A DNA stretch of 64,000 bases from Paratrimastix pyriformis (Eukaryota; Preaxostyla; Paratrimastigidae): NCBI GenBank assembly GCA_027972325.1, contig JAPMOS010000040.1:1-64000 (forward strand), in the 5' to 3' direction. Positions 32,708 through 43,483 of the stretch are shown piece by piece. Position numbers and translations under genes: made by a program. Each line of letters opens with the position of its first letter. Position 1 is the stretch's first letter. The notes below the pieces were generated by a model. That model did not search any database. It worked only from the letters and a program-made list of their open reading frames with translations, and was not told the DNA's origin.

Positions 32708-34365
32708 TTAGTAGACCGGGAGACGAAAGCACTGGCCACCACCGCATGAGATCAGGGAGCCAGGGGAACAAGGAACGTCTGTGGGGAAGTGCTGGCTGGG
32801 TGGCCGGGCGGCGGGGCGGCTGGGGCGGGAGGGGACGGCCTGGGGAAGGGTGCCCGGGGGAAGCCCGGGACGGCCAGGGGGGATGCCCGAGGCCAGAGAG
32901 CGAGGGAGATGGGAGGAGCGGCGCCCGGTGGCACGGGGGCCCGGATGCGCCGTCGCGGGCCCGCCATTGCTGTGGTGGAGTGCCGGGGCCGTGGCAGCCC
33001 GGGGGATGGCCTCTTCCGGGGGGAGGCGGTTTTGGGCGACGGCCGCCTTGGACCAGGCCACCCTGGAGGTGGAGGTGGAGAGGACGATGTCCAAGTCCCT
33101 CCGCGAGGCAAAGGTCGCCCAGGCGCTGCGGCCCAGGCCGGACTGGCGCACAGTGGTCGGCTTTGCAGCCATGCACTCGGGGAGACCGCGGGGAAGTAGA
33201 GCTCCAGAAGGGGCTCCGGTCCCCGGGCAGCCCTGGGTGGCGCGGGGCAGCTGTCTTGTTGGGCGGCGGCCGGGGAGGTGGGGCCGGGTACTGGCGGCCG
33301 GGAGGGAGTGGGGCCAGCGGGTACTGGGAAGGGGGCCTGGGGCTTCGACAAACCGAGGGCAGCTGCTGTTCTGTTGGACCAGACGGCCGGATACCGCCCC
33401 GGCCGCCGAGATGGCGCCCTCAGCGGCGTCTCTGGTGTCGAAGCGGAGCCAACACCGATGGCCGGGGGTCTGCTCGGCACCGGGGGGCGGCGGACCCTGG
33501 GGAAGAAGACCTCGAAGCGTGGTTTGCGGGCCGGAGGCCCCTGCTCCAGCAAGAGACGGGTTGATCGCGGAGGGTGCGGGCTGGGCAGCGGGGGTCGTCT
33601 GGGCGGTGGGGGCGGTGGTTGCCTTGGGGCCGCCTGAGCGAGGGCCTTCACCACCAAGCCGACGGCGGGGATGGTTGGGGCGGGGCCCCTGGAGGGCGGG
33701 GCTCGTGGGGCTGAGAGGGCCGGCTTTGGAGGGGTTGGCGGGGTGTCGCCATGGGGTGGGGGCCTGGGCGGGCGGACGGGGACCATCCGGCGTTGCGGAA
33801 TGCTGCTGCAGCCGCAGCAGGGTTGTCTGCAAGGAGGAGCAGGAGCCGGACCCCACCGCGGCTTCATTCTCGTCCACAACGGTCCTCTCGGTGCCGGACA
33901 GTACATGGTAGGTGTCAGGGGTGGAGGAGGGGATGATTGCGACTTCATGGCCGCTTCGGGGCTCCCTTGGTGGGAGAGGCAGGCCACGAGGCGGTACCTG
34001 ATCCCGCCGATGCTGACGGCGGCCGCGTGCAGCGCCTGCCGGGCGGAGCCCGCAAGGACCCCGTCCGTGGAAACAGCGATGAGAGGGGCGGCATGGAGGG
34101 CGCAGATGTCGTGTCTCTTGCCCCCGCAGAGGCACTTCGACGAGAAGGCGGTGTCCAGGGCCTCCACTGGGATAAGGGCCCGGGGCTCTCCCACGAGGTG
34201 GCGTGGCCACAGCGGGAGCACAGGGAGGCACCCTGGCCTCAGACCCCAGAGGTCACGCCGGGGTGAGGCTTCAAGTGTGGCCAGCAGGAGCTCCGAAGCG
34301 TCCGCGAAGGCCCCAGGGCGAACGGGACATGACAGCACAGTCGACCGGACCATGGCGGCCATCAT
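32708..34365 (-). pseudogene. LINE-D Pro-rich ORF1 region with Cys/His stretch
   Basis: A long minus-strand open region encodes Pro/Arg/Ser-rich protein. Near its start it has the less biased stretch FSSKCLCGGKRHDICALH and AVSIGGIRYRLVACLSHQG. Several alternative frames stay open because of GC-rich composition, so the true frame is uncertain. By position, between the 5' ORF and GIY-YIG/RT, it would be the gag-like or ORF1 C-terminal part. I recognise no family. Confidence 0.4.
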
Positions 34366-35658
34366 GGGTTGCGGGTCGACCGGCAGGGCGTGGGGTCCAT
34401 GGCCTGCGCAACTGCTCGGCCGATGTGGTCCAGGGCCTCCGAGCCGGCCAGCAGTGTCTCAGTCGCACCCGGGGCCGCCATGCGGACTGCGGCCAGGGCG
34501 TGGATCATGGCGGCATATGCACAGCTCCGGCTGTCAGAGTTGTACACCCCGGGAGGTGGCCAGGCTTCGTGGGGAGGGACTCCTTCGGCGGGCGCGCAAG
34601 CGGGCGAGGCGGCTCAGGGGTCCTCTGAGCGGCGCGGCTGCTGTGAGGAGCTGCTTCACTGTCATGCTCTGGCGCTTGGCACGGAGGCCCTGGATCACCA
34701 CTTTTGTAAGGTGGAGACTTTGCGGTCCAATTCCTTTGGTTTCCGCGTCTCCACCGCTGCCATACATGCCCACAGCCACTGGGAGGGGATCGGGTCGAGG
34801 AGGGCCTGGAGAGCTGGAATCTCCATGTCGGGGTCCAGTACCTTCTCAAGGGCCTCTTCATCCATCGGTGGGAGGCGGACCGCGGGGGCGGAGGGGGCCG
34901 GTCGAGCGCCTGGCGGTTTGTTGGCGGCGGGGCGGGCGCCGCAGTGCCCTCGTCTGCGTCATCGTCCAGGATTGGTAAGGGTTGCGGTGAGTCAGGAGAC
35001 ACAGCGGCGGGGGCGGACGTGGCGGGGTGGGGGATGCTGGGGGCAGAGGCAGGTGCCGGGGGCGGCCCCAGGGGCATGTGTGGCTGCGGGGGTGGCCGGG
35101 GCGGTGACCGCCAGGTGCTCCTGCTGTTGTTGCTCCGTTGCCGCGGCTGCAGCTGTGGGGAGTGGTGTGGTTGGGGCTGCTGCTGCTGCAGGGCGACAGC
35201 GCCGTCTGTGGCTGGGAATGCCCCACCCTCCTTCGGGGCACTGGGCCGGACTGTGGCGTCGTTGACAGGGGAATGGCCCCGTGGGTGGAGGCTGGTGTTG
35301 GGCGGGGCTGGATGGGGGTGTGGATGGGGGTGTGGATGGGGGGGTGGATGGTGGGCGGGGGGTGGGCGGCCCAGCCGGGGAATCTGGCGTAGCCGGGATC
35401 TCGATTGGGAGGCTGGTCCCCGGGCGCGGGCGCTGGGCGAGCTGGCCACCTGCGTCAGGTGAGTCGGACCGGGCGGCCCCAACCTCCGGCACACCACGCC
35501 GAAGCCCCGGCGGCGGGTGGTCGTCGGTTTCCAATCTGTGAGATAGGGTGCGGAGCCAGCATCCGAGGAGAGGGAGAGGGACAGGCCAAGGGAGTTTCTT
35601 GCGCGCCAGAGTCCTGCAGCAGATGGCCCGGGGAGCCGTCAGCAGAGGGCTCCTTCCC
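34366..35658 (-). other. LINE-D Pro/Gln-rich ORF1 middle region
   Basis: All frames are long and biased (Pro, Gln, His, Ser) with no recognised domain. The part near 35060-35220 encodes Gln-rich runs. It links the SAP-like 5' ORF to the Pro-rich region downstream. I cannot choose a single reading frame. Confidence 0.35.
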
Positions 35659-36120
35659 TCATCCGAGGGGGGAAGAAAAATCGGCACCGGTGCCGGGGTT
35701 TGAACCCGAGTCGTCTGCATCACGAGCACCTTCCATTCCACCTGGACCACTGGGCTTCTCTGGGGGAGGATTGGCGGTGGGCGCCTCAGGCGCAGTGAGC
35801 GATGGAGCTGACGCCAGTGTCACAACTTGGGTTGGAGGTACGAAGCCACGCCCGGTCAGATCGATCCAGGAGGCTACACGCAGCAAAATGACGACCATTG
35901 CCGGCGATGCATGTAAAATAGCGAGTCGTTCACTAATCTGTGGCAGGTTGGCGGATTTGGTGGGTGAGAATGAGATGCCCAACGATTTCGCAAGCTCCTT
36001 GAGTCTCTGCGATTGAAAGAAAGTCAGAATCTGATTCCAATACTCCATTGAATATGGTTGATTGAAGGGGTCCTCCGTTGAGGGCGAATTGGTTGATGAT
36101 TGATTTTCGGTCGACGACAT
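35659..36120 (-). CDS. LINE-D ORF1 N-terminal part, SAP-like
   Basis: The ATG at 36120 is 34 bp from the element 5' end and opens MSSTENQSSTNSPSTEDPFN. Then come WNQILTFFQSQRLKELAKSL, GISFSPTKSANLPQISERLA and a Ser/Pro/Glu-rich linker. RLKELAKSLGI...LPQISERLAIL fits the helix-extended-helix pattern of SAP DNA/RNA-binding domains. The R2 protein has a comparable stretch. The frame is open for 153 codons and then probably continues in another frame. The start so close to the 5' end suggests that the copy is full length. Confidence 0.55.
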   Translation of the reverse strand: MSSTENQSSTNSPSTEDPFNQPYSMEYWNQILTFFQSQRLKELAKSLGISFSPTKSANLPQISERLAILHASPAMVVILLRVASWIDLTGRGFVPPTQVVTLASAPSLTAPEAPTANPPPEKPSGPGGMEGARDADDSGSNPGTGADFSSPLG

Positions 36121-36154
36121 GCTGGAAATTCGAATTTCGAAAGTTGAATGGCGA

Positions 36155-38070
36155 ACTATCTACGTACCTGATGAATGCCTCCTCAACCCCCATCCGTCTC
36201 AACCCCCTCCTCAGTGCGTCCATGTCCACCGTGTCGTATGCTTTTTTTATGTCCAATGAGCACATATGGAACTCTCGACCTCCCATAATTTTCGAGTCAG
36301 TGAGCACTCCCATAATCTCTGCGATTGGGGTCTCAATCCTCCGACCCCTCAAGAATCCAAACTGCTCCGCCCCAAACACTTGCTTCTCTACGCACCAGTC
36401 TTGAAACCGCGACGCCACCACCACCTGCAGCCCCTTCAGAAAAACTTGGATCAAAGTGATCGGTCTCCTTCCTGCCGGGTCCCCCGGGTGCTCCGTCTGC
36501 GATTTCGTGGCCATAAACACCGAGCTAATCTTGAGCTCCTGCGGCACCTCACTCTTTTCCAGCATCTCATTATATCTCCTTCTCATCCACTCCTTGATCT
36601 CATCCTGACAGGCGTGAATGTCCGGGCCCGCTGCCTTGCCATCTGGGAGTGCTCCCAGGATCGTTTCAACGTCATGCATGGTAAGGGGGGCCATGATGAC
36701 CCTCTCCTCCTCCTGAGACCTTCCCACCGGTGCCTGCTTCATTCCGCCCATCGGCATCACTCTCCTTGCCAGGTCCGCCATGAATTCCCTCCATCCCCTC
36801 TTCACCAATTCTGGATCTGTCACCACCTTATCCACCTTGCCTTCACCGTTCTTGGTGGCATACGCCGTGACGGGCGCCACCCCGTCAGTCATTATGCCCT
36901 TATATATCCGTTTGCGTTTTCCCTCCAACGCCCTGTCCCGCTTCTTGTAGTGCATGCTTCTCATCTTTGCCAATTGGCGCTGCATCTCCTCCTCCTTTCC
37001 GAGTCCTCTCCTCCACCGCCCTCCGCCGCAGCTTCCTCATGCGGTGGGGTCAGTCCCGATCCGTATTTGTAACCTCCCGGTACCCAAACACATGCCCCGC
37101 CGTTTCCTCAGGATCCGACCCATCTGTTCGAATGACAGCTCTCCCCCTTCCCGATGCCTTTCGAATCATCTCCGCCACCTTCCTCCTATATGAGCCCATC
37201 TTCTCCACCAACACATCGTACTCTTCTCTCCCTTTTTCACGCAGCAACGCGTCCAAGTCCGACCTGGACGGGCAAATGGCCACCTTCCTCCTTGTCGTCC
37301 CCGCCCATGCCGGCAGCATGTTCCTCAAGTCAGTCACGACCATGTGATGGTCTGTAACTTCGCTCCACTGTATCTCCTCATTTCTCCATACCCATAGGTT
37401 ATCGAGCATCCTTGCCATCGTCCCTTGCGTTGCGAGGCAAAGGTCCAACCGAGCCACCCCTTTCATCCCCGGCTGCTTGTCCTTCTCCTCTGCATCCCCC
37501 CCCTTCTTGTTCCGCACAAACGTGATCTCATTCTCCTTGCCTACCATCTTCGCCGTGTCATACAGTCCCAACTTCTCATGCTCTCCGACTTCCTTGGCCC
37601 AGCTATTCGCATCCGTGTACACCACCACTCCCTTCCCTCTGCCGCCCCTCCGCCATGCACTCATCCAGCCTTTCAATAATCACCTTCCTGACCCTCTCCT
37701 TGTCATCTCCATCCCCAGTCGGATAGTACATATTCACCAGCCGGAGGTTGGTCTTTCCCTCCGACCAGTCCATGTACATCAAATAGCCCGGCAGGACCTC
37801 CGTGACACGACGCACCGCCATCTGCAGGGTCCGTCTATATCCTATCATCACCCCCCCCTTGGGGTGACGCTCCACCGCATTCTCCACCACCGAACTCCTC
37901 CACCGCCATCCCCTCATCCACTTCTCCTCCAACTGCTCCTTATTCGCCTTCGTCCCCTTTGTTTCTTGCAACAGGGCAATGTCTACCCGTCCTACCCGCA
38001 ACAGGTCCGCCACATTACTTCGCTTCCACTCTGACCCAAGTCCTCGCACATTCCACCCTGCCACCCGCAT
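36155..38070 (-). pseudogene. LINE-B copy 1 ORF2, 5' portion (APE endonuclease and RT fingers)
   Basis: The ATG at 38070 opens MRVAGWNVRGLG. VDIALLQETKGTK, LRLVNMYYPTGD, VVYTDANSWAKEV, RLDLCLATQG and WSEVTDHHMVV give the complete motif set of an APE-type endonuclease. A basic linker (KMRSMHYKKRDRALEGKRKR) leads into RT: LPDGKAAGPDI, GRRPITLIQVF, FLRGRRIETPI and motif A SLDIKKAYDTVD. Frame changes occur near 37640 and near 37040-36990, at one-base differences from copy 2. The portion ends where LINE-D is inserted, after AFIRYVDS. Confidence 0.85.
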
Positions 38071-38099
38071 CCTGTCCTCCTCCTTCATCGGCAACCCCG

Positions 38100-41000
38100 C
38101 CCTCAGGTTGGCCTCCTTCCTCCCCTGGCACCACTTCTCCACCCCCCGAAACTCCTCCTCCTCCGCCTTCACGTCATATCCCCTCTCAATATCCAACATT
38201 TTTGCTTTTTGCCTCCTCTTCCTTTGTGCATCCTTCTTCCCCCTCTTCTTCCTTGCCTTCCTGCTCATCCCATCCCCAGGTCGCCGACTCACTTCCGGAT
38301 ACGACACGCCCGCTACCAGGACCTGCTCCTCCTGTCCTTCAGGCTTCTCCGCCTTGTCTGCTCCCCGCCCTGTCATCCCTTGACTCTCTTTCCTCACCGC
38401 ACACGATACCTTCTGCAGTCTCCCCTCTGCAGCTCCCCCCCCAAATGCTGGCCCCCTCCCGGACCTTTGCATCCGCGACCCCATTCCAGCTTCAGCCACG
38501 TACACGAAAACATCCCCATGCATAATCTCGCACTCCTCCACCTCATACACCACACTGTCATTGAACCTCCACCACGCCCCATCAATCCTTTCAGTGCCAC
38601 CCAATGACGCCCCCGCCCCTTCTTCCACAGAATTCCGCCTCCGCTTCCAGGTGGTAGCTTGTCCCGAGTACGTCTACTATGTCCGGCTGCACTTTCCACT
38701 GCGTCTGATCCGCCCCCTACCCCTCTGGTTCCGAACCACCTGCACCACCAGGACACTCTCCCCTTCTATCGCACGCTCATCCCGTGCATGCCACTGGTCC
38801 CCACCACACACCGGACACTTCTTCATGACACGGTCATCTGCCATCACTACCCTCCTTACCGCCTCATTCATACTGTCTCCGTCCCTCATCAGACGCACAA
38901 ACAAGCACTCCCGCGCCCTCTGCCAACACTTTCACATCCGCATTCCACACACACGTCCACCACCCTCATCCTGACTCCCACCGGGATCCGCGCCCTTTTC
39001 AGCAGCTCAATCACAGCCACCCCTGCTTCTCCATCCTGCGTCTCATCCAGTCCCTCCGTCCCCCTCTTCCAAATCCTTCTTCTCCATCAGGGTCCCCACC
39101 GACACCTCTGACCACATCAAACAGCGGATCTGCCCCACCAACCGCCTCCGCCGCCTGCAGCCCGGCGCTCAACCAACACCTGTGTCCAGTCGTGTTGGCG
39201 ATGCCACGATATTGCTCGACGTCTCCCTGCACCGGTACCCTATCCATCCCCGGCTGCCCGCTCCTCCCCATCCAAATCGTCCATGCCTCTCCCCTCCAGG
39301 GGTACATCCTCGCCCGGACACCCATCGACACCTCTCGATGCCACCACTTTCACCCCGTCCCTACCAACCGAACCCCCGGCATCCATCCGCCCCGCCCTCG
39401 TCCATGCCGCGCCATCCCCGCACCCTTCTCCGAGCCGTCTTCCGCCCCGTCTCCCCACTCCATCTCCGCACCTTTCTTTGCGCTTCTTCCTTTCCCACAA
39501 TCTCCTCCTCCACCTCACATTCCGCTATCCCCATCGCCAACAACCAATTCCATGTCAGCCCCAACCCTGCCATTACCACCCTCGCCCACCGTGCGATCCA
39601 CTGGCTGATACATCTCCAGTGTCCTTCGTTCATCTTGTTTTCTGAAATATAATGCCAGACCATTGTTGTTCCGCTGCCTTTGCCTGACCGAGATCACCGT
39701 CCCATCGCAGCCCCCAGAGTCCGTTCCCCTGATCAGCAAATGGCACAGAACCCTCATCCTTCCGCTCACATGCCACATCTTCTCGGTCCCCACAGCATCT
39801 TTCAACATGACTCCTCGGGCTCCCCCTACCCCATCGCTCATCCTGCATAAGTTCAGCCTTTTCCGGCAGCCTCCTCCGGCTAGAAGCTATCCCCCACGCC
39901 CAATACTCCTTCAGTTCGCCGGTCAGTTTCTTTTCCCCATCATCCCAGCTTCCCTCAGGTACCAGAACTCTCCTTCCCACATCCACATAGCAGCCATTCA
40001 GCCAACATCCTCTTTGTACCAGCCATCTCTCCAAACGCTCGATTCCATCGATTCTCGCGTTAATTCCTATCCCTTCCTGCCATACTTCATCCACCAGGTC
40101 CACCCATTTTCCCACTTCCAATTTTCCACATCCACTGCCCCATAGCGCTTCTCTCCCAACCATCTCCACCATCTGATCCCGTACCCAGCTCACCTCCATT
40201 GACCCTGCCACGCCCATTGTTCCAGTCTGTTCCGTTCCATACCCTTCTCCGCTCACTTGCCTTACGCAAGACACAATGCAGAGTCCCACCACCTCAAGAT
40301 GCCACGATCGATCACTGTCCCAATTCCATCCCACCGTTCCAGTCTGCCCCTTGTTACCCCTCGTTGTCCCCCATCCATACTCCTCTTCCAGAGACGCACC
40401 AAAATGTTTACAGCGCGATGGCCCGTCTCCATATGCATCTCAGAAGCGCGCCTAGCTTCGAGAGGCCCTCATCGTTACCGATGCGACGACCCATGCCCAT
40501 GTGCATGCGTGTGGTGATGCGAGTGCGACGAACGTCGCTCCCCGCTTGGGCTGGGCTTCCTCTTCTTGCTCTTGGCCGTATCTGTCGCCGAGGCAGTCTT
40601 GGCAGCTGCCGTCCCCTTCTCGCCAGGGCACTCTTCGCCGCCCCATCCTCGGGCTGCATAGCCTGCCCCGTCCCCGGCGTGGCCAGAGTCGGCGTCACCG
40701 GCACTGACGGCGTCGGCGACGTCACCAGGGGCCGGGCTGACGCCGGCGTCACCGCTGCAGGGTGGTCGAACCCTTCGAAGACCGAGGCCAGCTTCGCTGC
40801 AGGGCCTTGCCTCCGATGAAGGCCGGCCTGGCCTTCTCCCTCTTTCCATCCGGAACAGAGCCACTGTCCTCAAAACAGTGAGCCAACGGTAGCGGGATAA
40901 TCAGACCTTTAAGGGAGACCAGGTCCGCTGGCGCTGCAAAGACCATGCCACTGTCCCATTTCACCGCAGATGCATCCGCAATTGTCCCTTCGTCCAGGGC

Positions 41001-42171
41001 AGCCTGGAGGGCCACTTCGAGCTCCATCTCCGACCTTCCGCTGCGCCAGCCCAGGTCTTCGGTCTTCTTCGCAGCGCTTGGGGCCAGCCTCCAACGCACC
41101 TCCACCTCGCGCGACGCTGACCGCACTGGGACCTTCACCGGGCGGGTAACAGCCCGCTCAACCGGGCCACGCACCTCCAGGACCAGGCTCCGGCCGCAAG
41201 GGGTCACTCCAACATTGGTCGTGCTGGTGCGTTGCCGTTTCCACGCAGCAAATAAAGCCTCGGGGCTACCATCTCATTTGATAGGAAGGTTGTCCTCTCG
41301 CCAGCAGAGGGGTGGCCGACATCACCTGGGCACCAACCGACTCCGCCCAGGCCTTCGCCTCATCCAACATGTTCCCCGCACACCCCAGGGACAGAGCCGT
41401 GTTTCCCACCATGGGCAGCGCATCCATCTTTGCTGGGGGTCTCGGCAGACTGCGGGCATCAGGGTGGTGGATTCTGACCAGCCACCTATCCTTGACCACG
41501 GGCCCAAACAATCCCTTCCCTCTGCGCACCGGCTCAGCCTCGTCCACAGCGCCATCCACCGAAACCGTTGGAGACCCGTCCGGACGGACAGCCTCCGCTG
41601 CCCCACCAACAACCGGGGACGGGACCAGCGGGGCAGGAGCCACCGCAGCAACTGGATCGGCCGAACCGGGGGCCAACGCTTGGCCAGGAGCAGGGGAGTC
41701 CAGCACCGAAGTTGACATAGCACCTACCGCACCACAGAAGAACAACAAAGTGAGGATCGTTGCCAGGCCGCAGATCATCGATTGCATCCCCTTCACTACG
41801 GCACCAAAATACGTCCAACACGACGAAAATAGTTCATTCCCATTCCCTTGTTCCCTCCTACTTTCCCGCATTCCCCTGTTCCATCCCTTGCCTCGATGAG
41901 CTCTCTCAGAATAAAGCATTCTTGCCAACACTCGACTGATAGCTGTCATTCTCCTACCAATAATAAAACAATAGATCAGCATTTCCAATTCATTATTTCC
42001 CAGGTTCGTCCTGAGAGCATTCCGCACGATCTGCTCGATCGTTTGCGGTGCAGGTCTCCGAACTGCTTGTTCAGATCCCAAGGCGCAGACTTCTTGTCTG
42101 TAAGCCCATACACGCAACGCAAACATAAGCGGAACTAGGACGGACCAAATGCGCAGATTTAAAGCTTGCAA
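38100..42171 (-). pseudogene. LINE-B copy 1 ORF1 region
   Basis: A 4-kb region upstream of ORF2 is coding-like in shifting frames. The first stretch, 42171-41266, is open for 301 codons. It could start at MQALNLRIWSV or at the internal MSTSVLDSPAPG (41718), which is preceded by a hydrophobic segment ICGLATILTLLFFCGAVG. Later parts include MEVSWVRDQMVEMVGREALWG (about 40190), a Cys/His motif KKCPVCGGDQWHARD (about 38820) and the basic stretch KARKKRGKKDAQRKRRQK (about 38240). CPVCGG-WH may be a zinc-binding remnant. ORF1 would package the element RNA. The exact frame is uncertain because of many length differences. Confidence 0.55.
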
Positions 42172-42196
42172 CAGAGATTATAACGCGGGGGGGGGA

Positions 42197-42566
42197 GCAC
42201 AGACGGCATGGCGGGAAAAAGAGAGACTGGAATGTCGCCAGGAAACAGAATCGTTCAAACACTTGACAGCAAACAGAAGGAACATCAAAAGAAAGAACGG
42301 GGCAAGGGGGGGGACAAAAGGATCCAACACTGAGACACGGGACAAGAAGGACAATGAAAGGGGGCGAAGGAAGCAAAAGACAAGAACAGTTAGAACGAAA
42401 AATATTCCCGAACCCAGCCTGAGGGGGGGGCGGAACCCATCCACCATGACCTACCACCTCGGTAGGACAGGCGTACTGGCCCCTGAATCCACCACCCCCA
42501 CACACGTTGCTCCCTTCCCAAAGGCCCACGGTTGGCAACAGGCGAGAGGTCGGAGAGGCTAATCTT
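42197..42566 (-). mobile_element. E-family 3' UTR fragment, right piece (inverted arm)
   Basis: 370 bp are the reverse complement of 43758-44126, the E2 3' UTR, with high identity. It is the continuation of 24041-24184 beyond LINE-B. It ends at AATCTT, where the truncated E2 copy begins in the opposite direction. It therefore makes an apparent terminal inverted repeat around E2. Confidence 0.82.
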
Positions 42567-42594
42567 CGGAGGCACGGAAGTAGCAGCATGGTCG

Positions 42595-42648
42595 GTCTGT
42601 TTACTGTTTTCCCTGATGTGTTGTGGGTTTCTCATGCCTCTCCTCCAG
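42595..42648 (+). other. Putative 54-bp intron in E2
   Basis: GTCTGTTTACTG to CATGCCTCTCCTCCAG. Both ends and the central GTGGGTTTCTCATGCC are shared with the 51-bp E1 intron. Only about 28 bp of the preceding exon remain. Confidence 0.5.
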
Positions 42649-43483
42649 GACCTACGACTTCTTTCAACCGGAGGACAAGACCGAGGTGCACCTAAGCCGA
42701 CAGGCTTTTTACGAACGGATCTTCCCCAAGCTGCTGGCAAGTTGGTTCCCGAACACGAAACATCTGAATCCCGGCCTCATCGTCCCCGTTCACTTTTTGA
42801 AGCCGTTGACTGAGTACCATTTCTCCGCTCCCATCTGTGTTGAGTTGCACAAGGTACTCGCCCGGATGGTTCTCGCTTTCGGTGGCGTCCTTTTTTCCTT
42901 GACCAGCGGACGCTGTTCTGATACGTCGCAGACCTACAGGGGCCTGTCAGCAAGAGCCGTGATCATTACCCTGCTCCTTGATTCCGAGGCTGCATTCGAC
43001 ATCGACCACCCCATCGAGGGCCCGATGAGGCTCGATGAGATCGTCCTCTGGGAACGCTCTTACCCCTTCTACCTCAGGGTTCTTCGTGACCGTTCCCTGT
43101 TGGAGCGCACTGACTACAACGAAGAACAGTTCCCCAAGGTATTCCTGGCCTGCGAACGTGAATACCTCTCTCTCTCCGCGGAAGAACGGAAGGCCTATGA
43201 CTGGTCGATTCAGTGCCACAAGTTCCGCACCAGCACCTGCGCGCGCGAGCTTCCTACCCTTTGGGACTTCCTCTTAACTGGGCCCCTTCCTCTGCCCCTT
43301 CCTGTCCTTGTGGCTGAGCCCGAACCCGTGCCGGAATCCGTGCCGAAAGATGACGAAGATGATGACGAAGATGATGACGAAGATGAATGGTTTGTCGGCG
43401 ATAACGACTACCCTCCGTCGGATGACGACACTGGCAACAACGACTACAACGCCAATCCCCAAGACGGAGACGAAAGTAATTAA
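42649..43483 (+). CDS. E2 protein, C-terminal exon, unknown family
   Basis: From the splice acceptor at 42648 (CCTCTCCTCCAG) the frame reads TYDFFQPEDKTEVHLSRQAF, YERIFPKLLASWFPNTKHLN, VIVPVHFLKPLTEY-like sequence and ICVELHKVLARM. A second conserved half contains AAFDIDHPIEGPMRLDEIVLW, YPFYLRVLRDRSLLERTDYN, VFLACEREYLSLSAEE and WSIQCHKFRTSTCARELPTLW. The end is acidic (DDEDDDEDDDEDEW) and the stop is at 43483. Open for 277 codons. Only the first half is present in E1. No family is recognised. The acidic tail and mixed alpha/beta text suggest a soluble nuclear protein, but that is a guess. Confidence 0.65.

Larger units (their letters stand above)
28031..36154 (-). mobile_element. LINE-D: GIY-YIG / RT / RNase H / RLE non-LTR retrotransposon
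   Basis: An 8124-bp minus-strand insertion lies inside LINE-B ORF2. The uninterrupted target is seen in copy 2 at 51885-51900. The target duplication is at most 3 bp (ACT). From the 5' end: a small ORF1-like protein starting 34 bp in (36120), a long Pro-rich region with a Cys/His stretch, a GIY-YIG nuclease-like domain (about 32460-32230), RT (about 31360-30560), RNase H (about 29690-29210), and a zinc finger plus restriction-like endonuclease (about 28845-28460). The 3' end is a (TC)n-like run (minus sense), unlike the (CA)n families. Frames are broken in several places. It is absent from unit 2, so younger than the duplication. Confidence 0.85.
24185..42196 (-). mobile_element. LINE-B copy 1, full length, interrupted by LINE-D
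   Basis: After subtracting LINE-D (28031-36154) the element is 9888 bp and is flanked by a 10-bp target duplication. From its 5' end at 42196: a long ORF1 region (about 42171-38100), an APE endonuclease (38070-about 37050), reverse transcriptase, RNase H, a Cys/His motif, a conserved C-terminal domain ending at 24370, a 3' UTR of about 180 bp with the UUCG hairpin, and a (CA)n tail. It belongs to the APE/RNase H (I-like) LINEs, and its length is unusual. It differs from copy 2 mainly by single-base homopolymer lengths. Confidence 0.92.

Noticed and set aside
28031-36154. Penelope-like element, because of the GIY-YIG domain
   Set aside because: The RT has LINE-type RQGD-LSP and FADD blocks, and is followed by RNase H and a zinc finger plus restriction-like endonuclease, which Penelope-like elements lack.
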